Numbered from the stretch's first letter, positions 11,701-22,479 are shown. The stretch: 64,000 nucleotides of DNA from Pomphorhynchus laevis (GCA_012934845.2 WNNJ02000242.1:62001-126000); one strand, 5' to 3'. The notes: a model not told the origin generated them from the sequence alone. Translations and numbers: made by a program.

Positions 11701-13228
11701 ATACATTAAATAATGAAATTTTAAGAATTGCAACAATATGTAATGATATTGGCTTTCTTCAAAATCATTTAAATAATTTAATAGATGAATATTTTAGACT
11801 AGATTACTATAAAAATATCATCAAACAGAAAATAGTAAAATATACAAATCAACACAATAATATAAAGAATAAATTTAAACTCTTAAGTGGCAAATTTTTA
11901 TGGATGGATAATAAATAATATACTTTGCATTAGAATAAGATACTAGATAGTTATTTCAGAGGAAATACATATTTAAATTTACAAGAAACATATTTTGCAT
12001 GAACATTCATGTATACCATATAATATAAAATATAATACATTAAATGATGAAATTTTAAGAATTGCAACAATATGTAATGATATTGGATTTCTTCAGGATC
12101 ATTTAAATAATTTAATAGATGAATATTTTAGACTAGGTTACTATAAAAATAACATCAAGCAGAAAATAGTAAAATATACAAATTAACACAATAATATAAA
12201 GAATAAATTTAAACTCTTAAGTGGCAAATTTTTATGGATGGATAATAAATAATATACTTTGCATTAGAATAAGATACTAGATAGTTTTATTAGAGGAAAT
12301 AAAAATAAAATAATATTTTTATTTTTAATAAATATTTATTAAAAATAAATTTAAAATCATCAGCGGAAAATTTTTAATGAATAATCAATAATTATTGATT
12401 ATTGGATTAGAATATGATACTTGATAATCTATAAAAATAAAATCATATGTTCGAAAATGATGACATATAATCATACTACAATTAATATAATAATACAACA
12501 AATACAATTAATCAAATACTATAATTATACTACATGGTATGCTAATACAGGATTATAATTTTTTTTTAATATAAAATTAAAATTTAAAATAAAACTCAAT
12601 TTTTATGAATTGACTAATAAATAACAGACGATTTATCATAATAAGGATTAGAGGTCATCAGGAGGAACTGCTATGTTATCAGATTTCGGCACTATTCATT
12701 TACCTAACATAGCAGTGGGGCCAAATACATGCTAATGATGTATTTTCTCTGATGAAATTTGATTATTTAGTGTCTCTTATTCTAATGCAATGTATATTAT
12801 TTATTATCCCTACTTATTAATTTTTCACTTGTTAGTTTAAATTTACTTTTAATTATATTTTAATAATTTATATTTTACAATTTTATTTTCGAGTTTTATA
12901 TTATAATTAATAAAATTTCATATTTATATTTAATAATATTTTATTTATTGCGGTATTATTATTGTTAAAATTTTATATGTAAATGTCTAGGAAACTGTTT
13001 GTCTATTATGCTTAAATAATTAATTATTAAATAGGTAATTGTAAATTTAATATTTCTCGAAAATACAGGATCGATGCAAATATCGAAGAGGTTCATTTCA
13101 ATCTTGAGTCAGCAACATTTGAGTTGAAGAAGTACTTCAGAGCCATATCATCTAATCGCTGGTTAATGATCAAAATATTTGCTATTTTGTTCGTATTCCT
13201 TATTATATTCATTGTGTTTTTCGTTTAA
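2736..13228 (+). CDS. STX5: Syntaxin-5 (Golgi Qa-SNARE), ten exons
   Basis: Syntaxin-5 drives ER-Golgi and intra-Golgi vesicle fusion. Exons: 2736-2888, 5500-5564, 5614-5669, 7507-7619, 8349-8432, 8483-8539, 8589-8664, 9888-10006, 10106-10227, 13069-13228. All junctions are GT..AG, all phases match, and the CDS totals 1005 nt (334 residues; human long form 355). FRDRSAEF sits near residue 33, as in the family TRDRT.EF motif. The Habc region (about 65-200) holds KLEKLTLL and HSKAIVLGLQ. The SNARE helix (about 243-305) keeps the zero-layer glutamine (Q276, in EQGEM). SSNRWLMIKIF leads into the membrane anchor (313-334). The start is the first ATG of the open frame. The exon 2 acceptor could instead be 6 nt downstream. 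Introns run from 49 bp (intron 2) to 2.8 kb and carry many mobile elements. Confidence 0.93.
3040..3140 (+). mobile_element. PLE 3'-tail fragment in syntaxin-5 intron 1
   Basis: It has AATAAGATACTTGATAATC, GAGGAAATACGT..ACGTATTT and GGCCCCGCTGCTATGTTGGA, ending at a GTGCCGA block. Its hairpin arms are AAATACGT/ACGTATTT where other copies have AAATACAT/ATGTATTT, a paired change. It abuts the next, inverted tail head to head. Confidence 0.75.
3155..3395 (-). mobile_element. PLE 3'-tail fragment, inverted
   Basis: It starts with AATAAGCTAACTGAATCTAC (the PLE 3' end reversed) and runs through ATTTTTATGAATTGACTAAT to GAGGTCATC. It forms an inverted pair with the plus-strand fragment just upstream. 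Both lie in intron 1 of syntaxin-5. Confidence 0.7.
3540..3935 (-). mobile_element. PLE 3'-tail copy with the end of its coding region
   Basis: This is the best-preserved minus-strand tail. It has ACAGACGTTGTATCAG, the tail core with GGTTTCGGCCCCTAACTCC, and the hairpin ATACATGCTAATGATGTAT. Then comes the reverse complement of the PLE protein C-terminus (LSGKFLWMDNK at about 3850-3890). Confidence 0.8.
3936..5499. other. Rest of syntaxin-5 intron 1
   Basis: AT-rich with no credible ORF. About 4160-4340 duplicates the segments at 870-965 and 2190-2240. No RNA gene or other element was recognised in the remainder. Confidence 0.5.
5773..5850. repeat. Short copy of a foldback element
   Basis: It has AATACTAAACCC followed by a perfect short hairpin, ACAGGAACGAAGAA..TTCTTCGTTCCTGT. 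The same end sequence, larger and inverted, forms the foldback element at 57870-58165. It lies in syntaxin-5 intron 3. Confidence 0.6.
6049..6358 (+). mobile_element. RNase H domain of a reverse-transcribing element (fossil fragment)
   Basis: About 100 residues fit a reverse-transcriptase-linked RNase H. Its motifs, in order, are FVDATQT, PIFEAELLAAW, YTDNMGV and IPTDKNPADISSRW, giving the four acidic positions. The compact spacing and the AELLAA/NPADxxSR pattern recall hepadnavirus-type RNase H. A BEL/Pao-type or DIRS-type origin is also possible. No RT, protease or capsid part was seen next to it. It is an isolated old fragment in syntaxin-5 intron 3. Confidence 0.5.
6530..6600. repeat. AT-rich near-palindrome
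   Basis: Alternating TATAAT/ATATTA sequence can fold back on itself. It is low-complexity sequence between the RNase H fossil and an RTE fragment. Confidence 0.5.
6632..6725 (+). mobile_element. RTE-type LINE fragment
   Basis: It reads GGCGACCGAAATGAGGTTCC through GGTCATCCGGGATA. This nearly matches 16151-16231 in the ZIP7 intron, where the translation ([10 protein letters not shown]) is the C-terminal part of an RTE-type LINE. It lies in syntaxin-5 intron 3. Confidence 0.65.
8940..9311 (+). mobile_element. Fragment of a non-LTR element ORF (N-terminal to RT)
   Basis: An ORF reads EDIYNEVIQWKPNLLRLP..., ending in KVSLVRKTLERRF. It resembles the region upstream of the RT domain in some animal retrotransposon proteins ('E.V.WR.NLF..P', 'LERR..LW'). 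It lies in syntaxin-5 intron 7, and its acceptor/donor context does not fit a syntaxin exon. The family is uncertain. Confidence 0.4.
9335..9700. repeat. GC-richer unidentified repeat in intron 7
   Basis: CGGCGAATCACCGTTATCG is followed by CGGAGCCTGGTCCGGGTGAA, then a GC-rich patch to about 9700. The base composition differs sharply from the surrounding AT-rich intron, so this is probably an element tail linked to the ORF fragment just upstream. I do not recognise the family. Confidence 0.35.
10228..11400. other. First part of syntaxin-5 intron 9
   Basis: AT-rich with no recognised feature. Only short low-complexity TTAATTAA runs (about 11050-11150) stand out. Confidence 0.5.
11400..12310 (+). 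mobile_element. Three tandem PLE 3' segments
   Basis: Three head-to-tail copies of the PLE end segment start near 11400, 11645 and 11975. Each has HEHSCIPYNIKYNTLN-like or RIATICNDI coding (the region after the RT core) followed by LSGKFLWMDNK and ATACTTTGCATTAG. Copies two and three are nearly identical. The first ends early, at a KFKIISG variant. Tandem arrangement is a known PLE habit. They lie in syntaxin-5 intron 9. Confidence 0.8.
12530..12900 (-). mobile_element. PLE 3'-tail copy, inverted
   Basis: It reads ATTTTTATGAATTGACTAAT, then GAGGTCATCAGGAGGAACTG, the tail core, the hairpin ATACATGCTAATGATGTATT, and a decayed reverse coding end. It is opposed to the tandem plus-strand copies just upstream. 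Confidence 0.75.
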
Positions 13229-14380
13229 ACGTTCTCAATTTATTGAGTAGCATTTGATTTTATCAATAAATCATGCGGAATCCGAAAAGTCAGCATCTTT
13301 ATTTTATATTTTTGTGAACCTACTGTTGGAGGTAAGTATTTATATTTTTCTGTGACAATATCACTTTTATCTCTCTCTACATGCTGTATTCTGTTTTACG
13401 CTTTTAATAAACTTGTCTCATTCTTATTTACTAAAGGCATGAAACATAAAAAATCATGAGCTATTAAGAGTGCAATCTACCGAAAACAAAAATATAATCG
13501 GCATTTATAACCTCTATTTTCCAAACAGATTCTGAGGCTTATTTTTTGTAAATTTAAATAATTTCTCGTTAGATTGAATATTTAAAAATAAGGAATCAAT
13601 ACGAATAATTGAAAATTAATTAAAAACTATTGGGTTTTTAATTCAAAACCCAATAGTTTATATTGGGTTTTTTATATTTCAATAGTTTGCGATCATCGTC
13701 TTTCTTGATGTTGAATTCGGAACATCATATTGTTTATTCAATTATTCCATTCTCGATTAAGAGAACGATGTGAGATTAAATAAAAATAGATTACATTGTA
13801 ATCTATGTAACCTATTTATGTAATTTAATTTATCAATTTAATTAATTTAAATTAATTTAATTACATGAATTTATCAATGTATTTAATCTTTATAGATTAC
13901 ATAAAAATAGATAAGTGCGAACTCACATTTATACCAGTGGTAGCTGTTGCATTGCGAACTCACATTTATATTGACAGCTACCAGTGGTAGCTGTTGATAT
14001 TTCGTTTATTGCCATTCCTATAGTACTTTTTAATCAATCAATTTGCTTTAGCTGTGGATAAAAAAGTTAAGAGTTTTTTGAATATGCATTGGTCTTTTTT
14101 AATTTCTGATTCATAACGCAATTCTTGTTGACTTTAATAGATAGACATCGTTAAGTAATCACTACTCGAAAATCAGCGATTCAAATACTACTGGTCGCTG
14201 CTGTATTACCGATTTCGACCACAAGTGTGTTAATTCTATGCAAGGTTTATACGAAATGCAAAAGCTTCTATATTATGACTAAGTATGTAAATAAAGACTT
14301 TAGTAAAATTCTTGCTAGATACAAGGATGAACTCCATCAAAAACAAAATGGCAAAACATTATCATCAAACTGCGATAAAA
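13229..14380. other. Interval between convergent syntaxin-5 and ZIP7
   Basis: It contains the 3' UTRs of both genes and the first copy of a 492-bp duplication (13425-13916). Just after that copy, GCGAACTCACATTTATA occurs twice and CAGTGGTAGCTGTTG occurs twice (about 13917-14000). No gene is seen. Confidence 0.6.
13425..13916. repeat. 492-bp duplication, copy 1
   Basis: It appears identical to 15033-15524 throughout, running from TATTTACTAAAGGCATG to AAAATAGATAAGT. It carries an inner inverted repeat around AACTATTGGGTTTTTAATTC. No terminal inverted repeats or coding capacity are seen. Near-perfect identity implies a recent event or an assembly artefact. Confidence 0.85.
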
Positions 14381-17300
14381 TCACTCGAAGTAACTCACAG
14401 CGACCATACAAAACGAACCGGAGATCATTGATATTCCTAGTTTTAGGCTGGATTCATATTCCGTTGATGATTCAATGAGATCAGGAATTATTGAAACAGT
14501 CGCCACATATATGAACCCCCCGGCCGTTATCGACATCACAATTATATTCGTAAGGCCAATCTGAGATGCAAAGTAAGTAAGCAAACATCCTATAATCGCA
14601 CCAAGGGCTGTCAGTAATTGTAACCGTGCTGCCTAACAAATATTTAATTCACAGAACGATCACGTAAAAAATATTTAGATTGTATACCTTCTTTGCGGGT
14701 ATTCCGCTCTTTATTAGTAATGCATAGTCACCTAATTCGTGAGGCACTTCGTGCAGTAAAATCGATAATGAAGTTATCCAGCCTTAATTTACAAGCTAAA
14801 ATTGTACACTCAATTGATTCACGGCATTACCAATTAAATCTTATTCCAACTACCATTAATATGTTAACAAAACATATTAAGAAAACACGTTCTTTTGAAT
14901 TCCAGTTCCACAGTTTGAACTGATTAAAATTAAATATTAATTATTAATTTATTAAATATAAAAGTGAAATTTTTAAAATAGGTCACGCATTGTAAATGTT
15001 TAAAAGATTACTAAACTACGAAAAAGTATTGATATTTACTAAAGGCATGAAACATAAAAAATCATGAGCTATTAAGAGTGCAATCTACCGAAAACAAAAA
15101 TATAATCGGCATTTATAACCTCTATTTTCCAAACAGATTCTGAGGCTTATTTTTTGTAAATTTAAATAATTTCTCGTTAGATTGAATATTTAAAAATAAG
15201 GAATCAATACGAATAATTGAAAATTAATTAAAAACTATTGGGTTTTTAATTCAAAACCCAATAGTTTATATTGGGTTTTTTATATTTCAATAGTTTGCGA
15301 TCATCGTCTTTCTTGATGTTGAATTCGGAACATCATATTGTTTATTCAATTATTCCATTCTCGATTAAGAGAACGATGTGAGATTAAATAAAAATAGATT
15401 ACATTGTAATCTATGTAACCTATTTATGTAATTTAATTTATCAATTTAATTAATTTAAATTAATTTAATTACATGAATTTATCAATGTATTTAATCTTTA
15501 TAGATTACATAAAAATAGATAAGTAATATCAAAAATATTTTTAGAAAATATATTAGTTCATATAATTTTAAATACGTTTTGTCATTTACACATGACCTTT
15601 ACACATTGTACTATAAGTGCATTCGAATGAAATAGTAATAATAATATAATTTTATTATGAGATTTGCTTTTTATTTTTCAAACATTTATTTATAAATAAT
15701 TTGTTTAATATGCAAAATAATATTTTTATAGCTATTTAGAGTATGTTTGTATATTTTTATATTTTTATAAATGTTTTTATATTTATAGTTATAATCACAT
15801 TTTTATTTATAACAATTATTTATACTGTTCATTTATAAAGTTTATTTATTTAATTTTATTTAAAAATTCAGGTGCTAATGTCAATCCTGGTTGGGGATAA
15901 GGTTATTTCTGATGTGGATAACTTCAAGTATCCTTGGGGTATTGTTCTCAAGGGACGGCAGGAACATAAACGAGATTGAGAAGCGGATTTGTGCAGCTAA
16001 CCCAGCAATGCGCTCTTTGTACGAGTATGTCGTAGTGAAGCTGGAGTTTAGTCTTCGGGAGAAGCTCTTGTTTTACCACGCATTTTTCGTTCCTATCTTA
16101 ATCTATGATCATGAGCTTTGTTTAATGACTGAAAGCATAGTATCTTGAATACAGGCGACCGAAATGAGGTTCCTTCGTGATGTGGTCGGTATTAGCCTTA
16201 GAGATAAGGTTAGGAATTCGGTCATCCGGGATGAACTTGTAGTAAAGTCGCTGCTTCTCCACATTGAAGAAAGTCAGTTGAGGTGACTAGGACACGTTCT
16301 GAGGATGTCTAGGGATCGTCTTCCTCGGAGAGTTTACCACGGCGGACTATCTGGAAAGAAACTTCGAGGTAGACCTCGGTACGGGTGGATAGATCAAATC
16401 TCAGAAATGGCCCAAGAACACCTTGGGCTATCTGAAAGAGAACTCCTGTCTCCCGTTATTGCTTATTTATAATTATAAACATATATATAATAAATATGAT
16501 TACATATAATTATATATTTATATATAATTATTATATATTATATATATTTATTATTAATTATTAAAGTGTAATTAATTTTATATTGAAATATAAATAGAGT
16601 TTTTATATATAGTATTTAATAATACAAGTATTCAATATTTTGATATTTATCTGTTCCATATTAAAAGAGAATGCTGATCCACGAGTTTTAATGTTGATCC
16701 ACTTGAATACGTCAAAACCATTAATTAAAAGCATTTATATTAACTGTATTATCAAACATTAATAATAACAATGCTTTAATATATTTAGTCTATATTTGTG
16801 AGGATAATAGTAAAATATAAAATCAAAATCTGTCATTAAATACCTATTCTTTCTCCTGCAGCAAATGATACTCCAATAGCAATGCCGTCAGTAAAATTGT
16901 GAGTAAAATCTGCTACTAAACTAAGGAAGCCTGAAGGTGATATTGATTCCGTATGCTCTAAAATTTAAAACGAATATATTGAAGAATCAGATCGATAGCA
17001 AACATTGCGGTTTTAATATTTTCAATTTTGCTTTCCTTCTGCCTAGCATATATGATTAATTAGCGTCTATATGATTAATTAATCAAGTAAAATCGATTTA
17101 AACAATAATTAAAAGTTCCAAATCCAGAAATTCCCCTTCATTAATGCTCGTTTTATAAATTCAATAAAAATATTTAAAACTTAATATGCCTATATTGAGT
17201 GGATGACAGGAAATAGTTTATTCAAGAGAAGAGGAGAGGCAATAAAAATGGAACGCCGACGACAGTTTTAGGAAAATGACGGAACAATGATAAGGGGAGA

Positions 17301-19604
17301 GTCACATAAACGAAGATTTATGAAAATGAGACGGGATTAGATAAGTGTAATAGGATGAAGATAAGAAGACGAGTTTGAAAGGCGTTGAAAGGTGATTAAA
17401 AAATATTGAATAGAATGCTGTTTTCCATAGTTAGCCAGTTGACTTAAGAGAGCTTAGAGAAAATGTGGGCAAAACGATGGAGTCGAGAAAGGATACGAAC
17501 GGCAAAATTCAGAAGGCGCTGGAGATGGTAAAAAGAGGATTTAGAGGAGAAAGCAAAAAGGGTAAGTCAATAGTCGATCTTAGGAAACAATATACTGAAG
17601 ATAAGAGAGTGACAGGAGCTAAAATCAGGCGACCTTCTAATACAGCAATGGTTAAGAAGTAGGATGTTGTATGATCAGGTTTTGTTGCAAACGATCGAGA
17701 TAAATATATTTGTCAAAGTGAACTCCTAAGAAAGTGAGGTGATCAGCAATATAAAGAACGGTTGAATTAAGAAATACCGAAGGAAGAGATACATAGAGAA
17801 AGAAGGGATAACTCATAAGATTTTAGACCTGGATTAATTAAGATACATACAAAGCGAGGAAAGATGCTTAAGGATTAAGAGAAGACAATTTGTAGAAGAT
17901 GTGGAGAGATTATCGATAAGATGAGCAGGAAAATTAGAGTAAAGGAGAATATCATAAGCATATTGCATTATGCAGAAGTTATAAAATGCCGGATAGATCG
18001 CAAATGAGAAGAGAGAAAATAATTGATCCATGATCCTTAATTATGATCCTTTATCATTTCCTTGAGGAATGCCATAGGAGAAGGAAGGGTAGATAAAAAC
18101 GCAATGAAATAGACACGGAAAGATCGTTCAGGGAAATACGATGAGAACTAGAATACAGTAGCAGAAGAAAATTCATAGTTGTTAATGGAATGGTCAACAA
18201 GGTCAAACGCAGAAGAAAGGTAATGGGAAATTTAATTAAAGCTTTTAACTAAACCTAATTTCGATTGAATTTTGATATTTTTGTCAGAATATCTAGCCTA
18301 ATGCTTGATGCCGACAGCTTCTATTCAATAAACTAAGATAAAATCAATAATTCTAGATATATAGGCTTGTGTAAGATCGTTCCTTATTTAGTCTCTGGTG
18401 AGTCATGATGACGAGATCAATTTACTGGTTAATAATCAGTAAAATAATGTAATGTAATTTGCTGATTAATAATGAAGAGAAAATTTATTGCCATCGCGCC
18501 TCTCGGCTTCGACAAAATTAATAATAATGATTAATAATAATGCAACTAATATTAATATTAATATAATACTAATATTAATATTTATATATTTGTTTTAAAT
18601 GTAAAAATATGCGTTATATTATAATATATAACTATACGCTATCAAATTAAATTATTAATTATTAATTGAACATAATTAATTATTATTAAATATAATTGAT
18701 AAACATTTCAATTCGCATATAAAGTTAATGTATATTCTTTCGTATTTAAAAGAATATTTTGAACCTACGAGGCACTTTATTGGAAATCTTATTTTCTGTT
18801 ATTTATAGATTATCGATAGAAGTATTTAATTCCTAATTTTAAAATTTAAAAACTAAGATTTTAAAATTTTAATTTTCAAGTTTATCTGCACAATTAATAT
18901 ACAAATTAGATTTATGATATTAGATTTAAATAGAATCTAATTTAAATTTAAAATTTAAATTAGATTTAAACTAAAGTTTAAAATTGTCAAATAATAGCAA
19001 CCGTCAAAAATAATAAAAATTACTGTACTAATGACATAAACGAACCTTTATCGCTTTCATTAATTGCCGTGTCCTTTTTGTGAATTCGTTTTCTTAATTC
19101 ACAATCTTCTCCGTCTGAATATTCGGGATTATGGTTGTTATCATTTCTTTTTGAGTTGGTCACTTTGCACTGCCATTCGCCGGAGCCGTGGTGATGTGTA
19201 TTGGCCCGAATTATTTTGTCAATCACAAAAAATATCATAATGCCAGTAAGTACTAGTTGACCACATCGCCGTGCAGCCTCTTCTAAAGGTACGAACTCCA
19301 ATTCTGACAGCACGTGTGGGATCAAATGAAGAAAGGAATCACCTAACAACGCTCCTGCTGAAAAACTCAGCATCATTCTCATTATGTTATGATTTTTATC
19401 CATCGGTGGAATAAGTAGCAAACAGAAATATGGAATAACACTAATAAGAATAGTGGCCATTAGTGCTTTTAGCATCGGTGCCATGCCGCTTTGGGAAGTG
19501 ATACTGTTGTCAAAGTTAACATTGTGATGATGGGGCTTGTGATTTCCGTGACAATTAAACAAATTAATCGAAATCATAAGCGTGCACAAGCATAATGACA
19601 TCAT
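14381..19604 (-). CDS. SLC39A7: ZIP7-type zinc transporter, four exons
   Basis: ZIP7 (Catsup in flies) releases zinc from ER/Golgi stores into the cytosol. Exons in transcript order: 19604-19046, 16957-16844, 14782-14688, 14632-14381. Phases match and the total is 1020 nt (339 residues). Residues 1-19 look like a signal peptide, followed by a short His cluster (HGNHKPHHH). Helices lie near 43-66, 76-97 ([12 protein letters not shown]) and 117-133, then a HHHG-containing loop. HNFTDG (206-211) and HEVPHE (235-240) are the two LIV-1 metal-site helices. [16 protein letters not shown] lies in the last third, and SYFE ends the protein as in the family (AHLE in human). The His-rich segments are much shorter than in vertebrates (human about 469 residues). 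The exon 1 donor GTTCGT is unusual but is the only one that fits the phase. Confidence 0.93.
15033..15524. repeat. 492-bp duplication, copy 2, in ZIP7 intron 2
   Basis: This is the second copy of 13425-13916, offset by 1608 bp, in direct orientation. ZIP7 exons 3 and 4 lie between the two copies. Confidence 0.85.
15870..16470 (+). mobile_element. RTE-type LINE 3' fragment in ZIP7 intron 2
   Basis: It reads as the C-terminal third of an RTE-type [16 protein letters not shown], [37 protein letters not shown], then in another frame [26 protein letters not shown] and [12 protein letters not shown]. At least one frameshift and one in-frame stop are seen. It ends near an AT-rich run at 16470 and is antisense to ZIP7. 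Confidence 0.75.
16471..16843. other. AT-rich rest of ZIP7 intron 2
   Basis: TATATAAT-rich sequence with no feature recognised. Confidence 0.4.
17215..18245 (-). mobile_element. Decayed family A LINE fragment in ZIP7 intron 1
   Basis: The minus strand has the RT YADD region ([20 protein letters not shown], with the usual D changed) and, upstream of it, degenerate EN/RT sequence. Compare MQYADDILIYAHAPVYRIHD in the copy at 26060. The plus strand is conspicuously purine-rich. It has many stops and shifts, so it is an old copy in the same orientation as ZIP7. Confidence 0.65.
18250..19019. other. ZIP7 intron 1, exon-1-proximal part
   Basis: AT-rich sequence with repeated TTAATATTAATATTAATA and TTTAAATTTAAA runs (18530-18990). 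No gene or identifiable element was seen. Confidence 0.4.
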
Positions 19605-19799
19605 CTATAAATAAAAATTTAAGAATTTTTAGAATATTCGGAATAAAGTCACTAATTAAAGTCGAATGGAATATGTAAATGCAATTGTCCAGATTTAAAA
19701 TAATAAATCTCCAAACATTTCTAATAAATAAGCATCGATAGCCCAATTACGTTCATATTCGTTTCTTTTTTGCTCGTTAGCGTCTAAAAAAGTCGTTTC

Positions 19800-21295
19800 C
19801 CAAGCATAAAAAATTTCCGAACTGACCCTCGTATATCAAAAAATTAACCGTCACCGAATACACCATTATACTCGGCACTGGTTCCGATTTTAACGTTCGA
19901 TACTATATACCCATTTCAGATAAACTATCGCAGATCCTCAGTTATTTTCGCACCATTTATCTCAAACTGCACATTCCTACTGAAGAAGGGTCTTATGAAT
20001 TTTTCAAAAGAAGTTGCATCGATGTTATCTGTAAAGTTGTCTCAAATGCATCTGGAACTCGATTCCAAGTGGCTCATTGTCTGCCAACATAAACTAGTAT
20101 CTTGCATTGTAGAACATCTGACTACCAGTAACGACAAAAATATAGCACCAATATTACGCCCTAGTAGAATCGTCAAAATTGCCTCACTGAATATTACTAA
20201 AATTGATAAAGCTACAGGCCAACTTATGTCAGGTCAATTAGATTACAGCTGCAACCTGCTACGCTAGTCGATCTCGAAACATGTACCTAACATTCCTCTG
20301 TATCCAAATATTACCTATTTTATCAAAATCACCAGAATTATCACGTCTCCAAAAATCGTTGATTGCGATTAGCAAAGAACAACGCAAAAACATTGACGTT
20401 AAAATCGAGCATATGAAACTTCACCGGATATATTGCAAATTCATTATAGATTTTCGAAACTCCTGTCTACTGGCCTTAGAGCGTTCACGCATATATAAAG
20501 CTGAACGTTGTCCACATAAGCTAAATGCAAAAGCACACTCGATACTTTATAAAAAACTCAAAAACAAAAGTATGTAATTTTAATTATGTAGATAGGCCAA
20601 ATCTTATCGGCAGCTTTGATCCTCTAAACGCACCATTCTTACCGTTTGAAATTGAGTTTCTCATAGCTCGGATAGCCAACAACAAAATCTCTGGCACGGA
20701 TCTCATTTTGCAGAACATTTAAAAGCATCAATGCACGCACTTGTAAACTACTGTACATATTTCTTCAATTCAAGCATAGTGGGGTATCCATTGCGTCTAT
20801 CCAGGAGAGAAAGAATAATCAAAGTCATGTATAAGGGAAAAGTAGATAATAACTCGACTGATTCGTATAGAGGTATTGCACTTTTAAATCATGCATATAA
20901 ATTAAAAACCAGGCGACAACAATCGCCTATCCCTGCATCGAGATTTCCTTATTCCTCCAGAACAAAATAACTTCGTAATCATTGCTCTACAACATGTCAT
21001 CAAAATTGTTCGAAAGATAGTGATACAAAACTTTGACCAGAACCCGTCAATTTACGCGATATTTATTGATTTTGCTAAACCGTTGACTCCTTAAATCATA
21101 ATCTATTTATTGATAAACTAATAAATAAGGTGCATATCATTGGCTCTTTTCTTTACTTGATTTAAACCATTCCACAAACCAACACCCTTCGTATTTGCGA
21201 CGGTTTGAATTTTTTTAATCCGGTCGTCGCTAACCATTGAGTACTACAAGGAGATTCATTTAGTCCAATATGGTTCTTATTTCTCTTAAGAAATA
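19800..21295 (+). mobile_element. Family D (R1-like) LINE, 5' and middle part, broken
   Basis: Consecutive frames read as an endonuclease end (ILGTGSDFN.., then EEGSYEFFKRSCIDVI, the family's 'GDFN' and 'SxIDL' region) and an EN-RT linker (20281-20577). The RT follows: FEIEFLIARIANNKISGTD, IKVMYKGKVDNNSTDSYRGI, a VLQGDSFSPIW motif. Several shifts and stops break it. It stops where short ATGGCTATCATA tandem units begin. Confidence 0.7.
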
Positions 21296-21372
21296 TGGCT
21301 ATCATATTATGGCTATCATATTATGGCTATCATAGAAATATGGCTACCATGTGTATATGGCTATCATATTTT
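21295..21372. repeat. Short tandem repeat of GGCTATCATATT
   Basis: Four to five imperfect units containing ATGGCTATCAT lie at the junction between a family D and a family A LINE. Confidence 0.6.
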
Positions 21373-21806
21373 CTCATATTTTCTCAAGACTTGATTACTG
21401 TCTGAGTCTATTTTCCAACTCACCAAAATTTACTCTTCTTTCCCTAGAACGCTCCGTCAACGCAGCCGTTCGAGTTCTCCTCTGTCTTCGTCGTTTTGAT
21501 CATACATCCCACCATCTTGCTTCTCTCCATTTGCCTACCATTAATTGTCGTGTTCAAATTCGTCTCCTTCTCATTGCTTTCCGCCTTGTAACTTTTCATA
21601 CCCTTTCATTTATCGACCTTCTTTTTCTCGACAATTTTCGTCCTGTTTACTGTTCCTTGCGTTCACGTAATTCCCTACATGCCCAAACTACTCTACGTCT
21701 TTTGGCTTCCGCTCCTTCGTTGTGGATGCTCCTCTCTCGTGGAATCATCTGCCCATTCATAAACGCCAATCAACCTCAACGCTGTGTTTCAAACATCAAA
21801 TCCGAA
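21370..21806 (+). mobile_element. Family A LINE 3' part (outer layer of nest, left half)
   Basis: It codes SRLDYCLSLFSNSPKFTLL, NAAVRVLLCLRRFDHTSHHL, INCRVQIRLLLIAFRLVTFH and FRPVYCSLRSRNSL, the CR1/L2-like C-terminus after the RT. It breaks off at AAATCCGAAG, mid-sentence compared with the copy at 26880. It resumes at 27452 after the inserted PLE. Confidence 0.8.
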
Positions 21807-22479
21807 GCGTTAGTAAAATTAATAAACCTTATATTAGGAAAAAGATATACATATATATGTTATAATAACTATAACGCCTATCTAACAAAATTTAAACCAT
21901 CGAGTAAATATAAATAAATGGATAAAATTGAATTAATAGAATCCTTAAATATTTTGATAAATCAAAATTATTTAAAAGTAGGAACATCTATATTTAAACA
22001 AGTAAAAGGTGTTCCAATGGGTGGTAATAGTAGCCCAATTATAGCTGACTTGTTTTTAAGCTTTATAGAATATGAATTTGTTCATAACTGTGTAAAAATT
22101 AAATCTAAACAATATAAATATATGAAATATATGTTTCGATACATTGATGATATATGTGTATTTAATTCTAATAATTTTTATTCAATTAGTGAACAAATTT
22201 ATCCAGAAAACCTTATTCCTAACAAAACCAATATTAATGATAAAGAAGGTGTGAACATTAAATAAACATTAACTAAAACTACTATTAATTTATATCGTAA
22301 AGATGACATTTAAATTTACAAGAAACATATTGTTGCATGAGCATTCATGCATACCATATAATATAAAATATAATACATTAAATAATGAAATTTTAAGAGT
22401 TGCAACAATATGTAATGATATTGCCTTTCTTCAAAATCATTTAAATAATTTAATAGATACATATTTTAAACTAGGTTAC
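21805..22479 (+). mobile_element. PLE fragment, left half (middle layer of nest)
   Basis: It is 5'-truncated inside the RT region. It shows KLINLILGKRYTYIC, FKQVKGVPMGGNSSPII, FRYIDDICVFN (the RT active-site block) and the post-RT HEHSCIPYNIKYN segment. It matches 62365-63052 of the best copy closely. It is split at CTAGGTTAC by a family A LINE and continues at 26990. Confidence 0.85.

Noticed and set aside
14227-14478. Plus-strand 83-residue ORF
   Set aside because: It overlaps ZIP7 exon 4 on the opposite strand and has no family features.
17465-17662. Lys/Arg-rich 65-residue ORF on the plus strand
   Set aside because: It is antisense to a decayed family A LINE; the purine-rich strand gives spurious basic ORFs.
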